Assembly (NCBI RefSeq): GCF_008974245.1
Contig: NZ_BBZI01000014.1
Span: 124,001 to 188,000, forward strand
Length of the DNA: 64,000 nucleotides
DNA from: Streptomyces abyssomicinicus
GTDB lineage: Bacteria > Actinomycetota > Actinomycetes > Streptomycetales > Streptomycetaceae
Reading direction: 5' to 3'
The position numbers were made by a program, and so were the translations under genes. Positions 61,915-64,000 of the stretch are shown here, in pieces. Every line of letters starts with the position of its first letter. Position 1 is the stretch's first letter. The notes below the pieces were generated by a model. The model ran no database searches, was not told where the DNA came from, and worked only from the letters and a program-made list of their open reading frames with translations.

Positions 61915-63132
61915 ATGCCCCCGAATCATCCCTTTCCGCCTCCAACCCCATCCCCGCCTCCATCCCCATCCCCATCCCCAACTCCGACCCCACCCCCACC
62001 CCTCGACTCCGCGACCCGGGCCGCCGCCGGACCGCCCCGCGACGGGGACGGCGCCGCGCCGGGCGTCCCGGCAGGTGACGGGAAGGCGGCGCCGGCCCGC
62101 CGCCGGCGGCTCGTCCTGCTGTGCGCCGCGTCGGCGGCCGTGCTCCTCGTCTCGGTCGTGGTGGCCATCGGCCTCGGCCCCGCGGTCGTCGCCCCGGACG
62201 AGACCGCCGGGTATCTGTGGGCCGCTCTGACCGGCGGCCGGGTCGACGCGGACGACGCCACCGCCTACCGGATCGTCTGGGAGATCCGCGCCCCGCGCGT
62301 CCTGCTGGCGGCGCTGGTCGGCGCGGGGCTGAGCGCGGTCGGGGTGGCCATCCAGGCCCTGGTGCGCAACCCGCTCGCCGACCCCTTCGTCCTCGGCGTC
62401 TCCTCGGGCGCCTCGGTCGGAGCCGTCGGCGTCACCGTCACCGGGGCGCTGGCCTCGCTGGGTGCGCACGCGGTGTCGGCGGGAGCCTTCGCCGGGGCGC
62501 TCGCCGCCTCGGTCCTGGTGTACGCGGCCTCCGCCACCCGGGGAGCGGTCTCGCCGCTGCGTCTGGTCCTGACCGGCGTCGCCCTGTCCCTCGGCTTCCA
62601 GGCCGTGATGAGCGTGATCATCTACTTCGCGTCGGACACCGAGGCGACCGGCATGGTCCTGTACTGGACCATGGGCAGCTTCGGAGCCGCCTCCTGGGAA
62701 GCCCTTCCGGTCGTCGCCGCGGTGCTGGCGCTCACCATGGTGCTCCTGCACCGGCAGGGGCGGGCCCTGGACGTGCTGGCCCTCGGCGACGAGACCGCCG
62801 TCAGCCTCGGTGTCGATCCCGACCGCCACCGCAAGGTGCTGCTCGGCCTCGTCTCGCTGCTGACGGGCGTGATGGTCGCCGTGAGCGGAGCCATCGCCTT
62901 CGTCGGACTGGTCATGCCGCACCTGGTGCGCATGCTCGCCGGCGCCACCCACGCGCGGGTGCTGGCCGTCGCCCCGCTGATCGGGGCGGTCTTCATGGTG
63001 TGGGCCGACCTGGCCTCCCGGACCCTGGTGGCCCCGCGTGAACTGCCGCTCGGCGCCATCACCGCGCTCGTGGGCGTGCCCGTCTTCGTCGCTCTGCTGC
63101 GCCGCAGGGCCTACATGTTCGGAGGCCGGTGA
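61915..63132 (+). CDS. FecCD-type ABC permease for metal-chelate import
   Basis: A 405-residue permease of the siderophore/B12/haem type (BtuC/FecD). Ten-helix core from about residue 65: LVLLCAASAAVLLVSVVVAI, then WEIRAPRVLLAALVGAGLSA, VQALVRNPLADPFVLGVSSG-like IQALVRNPLADPFVLGVSSG, and IAFVGLVMPHLVRMLAG, the coupling region. The first 60 residues are Pro/Ser/Thr-rich, encoded by a CCATCC hexamer tract (61960-61979) that could slip. ATG was chosen for GGAAGG upstream; GTGs at 61861, 61888 and 61897 are in frame. The ATPase begins 1 nt after its stop. Confidence 0.87.
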   Translation: MPPNHPFPPPTPSPPPSPSPSPTPTPPPPLDSATRAAAGPPRDGDGAAPGVPAGDGKAAPARRRRLVLLCAASAAVLLVSVVVAIGLGPAVVAPDETAGYLWAALTGGRVDADDATAYRIVWEIRAPRVLLAALVGAGLSAVGVAIQALVRNPLADPFVLGVSSGASVGAVGVTVTGALASLGAHAVSAGAFAGALAASVLVYAASATRGAVSPLRLVLTGVALSLGFQAVMSVIIYFASDTEATGMVLYWTMGSFGAASWEALPVVAAVLALTMVLLHRQGRALDVLALGDETAVSLGVDPDRHRKVLLGLVSLLTGVMVAVSGAIAFVGLVMPHLVRMLAGATHARVLAVAPLIGAVFMVWADLASRTLVAPRELPLGAITALVGVPVFVALLRRRAYMFGGR

Positions 63133-63133
63133 G

Positions 63134-63907
63134 ATGCGCCTCGTCCTCGACGGACTCACCGTGGTGTCCGACGGGCGCGGCCTGGTACACGACCTCTCGC
63201 TGGAGGTGCCGAGCGGCCAGGTCGTCGGCCTGGTCGGGCCCAACGGAAGCGGGAAGTCCACCGCCCTGCGCTGCGTCTACCGTGCTCTGCGGCCCACCCG
63301 CGGCACGGTGCGGCTCGGGGAGGACGACCTCGCCCGGCTGACACCGCGCCGCGGCGCCCAGCTCGTCGCCGCGATGACCCAGGACGGTTCGGTCGGCCTC
63401 GACTTCACGGTCGAGGAGGTCGTCGCCCTCGGCCGGGCTCCCCACCTGCGCGGCGGCCAGGCGCTGGGGCACCGGGACAGGGAACTGTGCCACGAGGTGA
63501 TGGAGCGGCTCGGCATCCGCCACCTCGCCCGGCGCGGTGTCCTCACCTTGTCGGGCGGGGAACGCCAACGAGTGCTGCTGGCGCGGACGTTGGCCCAGGA
63601 GCCGAGGATCCTGGTGCTCGACGAGCCGACCAACCACCTCGACGTCCGCCACCAGATCGAGCTGCTCTCCCTGCTGCGGCGTTCCGGGCCCACCGTCCTG
63701 ATCGTCCTCCACGACCTCAACCTCGCCGCCGCGGCCTGCGACCGGATCGGCGTGCTCTCCCGGGGACGCCTGGTGGCCGCGGGCACGCCCGGGGACGTGC
63801 TCACCGCCGAGCTGGTCGCCAAGGTCTTCGGCGTCACGGCCGGTGTCGTCCCGCATCCCCTGACGGGAGCCCCGCAGTTGTTGTACTCGCTCGACTCCTC
63901 ACGGTGA
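63134..63907 (+). CDS. ABC ATPase of the metal-chelate importer
   Basis: A 257-residue FepC/BtuD-type ATPase. Walker A GPNGSGKSTALR, Q-loop AAMTQDGS, signature LSGGERQRVLLARTLAQ, Walker B ILVLDEPTNHLD and switch His in IVLHDLNLAAAACD. All catalytic residues are intact. It pairs with the FecCD permease directly upstream, and the lipoprotein gene begins 31 bp later, so the order is permease-ATPase-binding protein. It should energise uptake of the locus's metal complex. Confidence 0.9.
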   Translation: MRLVLDGLTVVSDGRGLVHDLSLEVPSGQVVGLVGPNGSGKSTALRCVYRALRPTRGTVRLGEDDLARLTPRRGAQLVAAMTQDGSVGLDFTVEEVVALGRAPHLRGGQALGHRDRELCHEVMERLGIRHLARRGVLTLSGGERQRVLLARTLAQEPRILVLDEPTNHLDVRHQIELLSLLRRSGPTVLIVLHDLNLAAAACDRIGVLSRGRLVAAGTPGDVLTAELVAKVFGVTAGVVPHPLTGAPQLLYSLDSSR

Positions 63908-63938
63908 ACCACCCCTCCACGAAAGGCATGTCAACCTC

Positions 63939-64000
63939 ATGCGCAACACGACGGCGTCGGCCTCCTTCCTCGTCCTGACCCTGCTGGTCACCGGTTGCGG
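63939..64000 (+). CDS. Substrate-binding lipoprotein, cut by window end
   Basis: Only the first 20 residues are present: MRNTTASASFLVLTLLVTGC, a signal peptide ending in a lipobox with Cys20. Position directly after a FecCD permease and ATPase makes a metal-chelate-binding lipoprotein almost certain, but its domain lies beyond the window. Confidence 0.65.
   Translation, partial: MRNTTASASFLVLTLLVTGC

Overview
The window is very GC-rich actinobacterial DNA with GTG/TTG starts, GTGA/ATGA stop-start overlaps and leaderless-looking promoters. A CutR/CutS two-component pair, AfsR/SARP regulators and a subtilisin-inhibitor (SSI) gene point to a Streptomyces chromosome. No rRNA, tRNA or CRISPR array was recognised.

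Layout. (1) 1-17.5 kb is conserved core: MFS exporter (cut by the window edge), ferrochelatase, inositol-phosphatase family enzyme, cutRS, DUF4193, DUF3093, thioesterase, dUTPase, DUF3710, a lone ABC ATPase, an OB-fold protein, DUF3159, two TrkA/KTN proteins, a KimA-type potassium permease and a TrmA-type RNA methyltransferase. Much of this order is also found in Mycobacterium tuberculosis around dut/ceoBC/suhB. (2) 17.4-35.5 kb is an apparent genomic island inserted in the 3' end of the methyltransferase gene. A 53-bp piece of that gene end is repeated at the far border (47/53 identical), and TGACGCTC repeats lie just inside both ends. It carries two divergent SARP regulators, a 2.1-kb-codon secreted Rhs/YD-repeat protein, a large secreted DNRLRE/B-lectin/FG-GAP protein, two decayed IS3 remnants and a frameshifted toxin-antitoxin pair. 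No integrase remains. (3) 35.5-38.1 kb holds a short-chain dehydrogenase with a divergent TetR regulator and a PlsC-type acyltransferase. (4) 38.2-56.0 kb is a catabolic cluster: two flavoprotein hydroxylases, two DUF3500 proteins, RidA, an FAH-family hydrolase, an NTF2-like protein, dienelactone hydrolase, a sugar-type ABC importer, an ACMSD-type amidohydrolase with altered metal residues, an RraA-type aldolase, an MhpD-type hydratase, an HpcH-type aldolase, a flavin reductase-like SIP protein, and MarR plus two GntR regulators. It looks built to import, hydroxylate, open and split an aromatic or heteroaromatic compound, yet no known ring-cleavage dioxygenase is visible. (5) 56.2-57.4 kb has a cytidine/blasticidin-type deaminase and an SSI-type inhibitor. 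(6) 57.5-64 kb is a compact locus read in both directions from a Zur-box-like palindrome: a PduX-like GHMP kinase on one side, and on the other a fold-II PLP enzyme, a DUF364 (putative heavy-metal chelation) protein, an MFS transporter and a FecCD-type ABC importer whose lipoprotein gene runs off the window.

How it works together. The final locus is the best candidate for an undescribed system: a zinc-repressed, NRPS-free metallophore in which the kinase makes an O-phospho-amino acid, the PLP enzyme converts it to a diamino-acid building block, the MFS protein exports the product and the ABC system recovers the metal complex. That chemistry is inference. In the catabolic cluster, an ATCGTGTA element shared by two divergent promoters suggests one GntR protein controls both uptake and breakdown.
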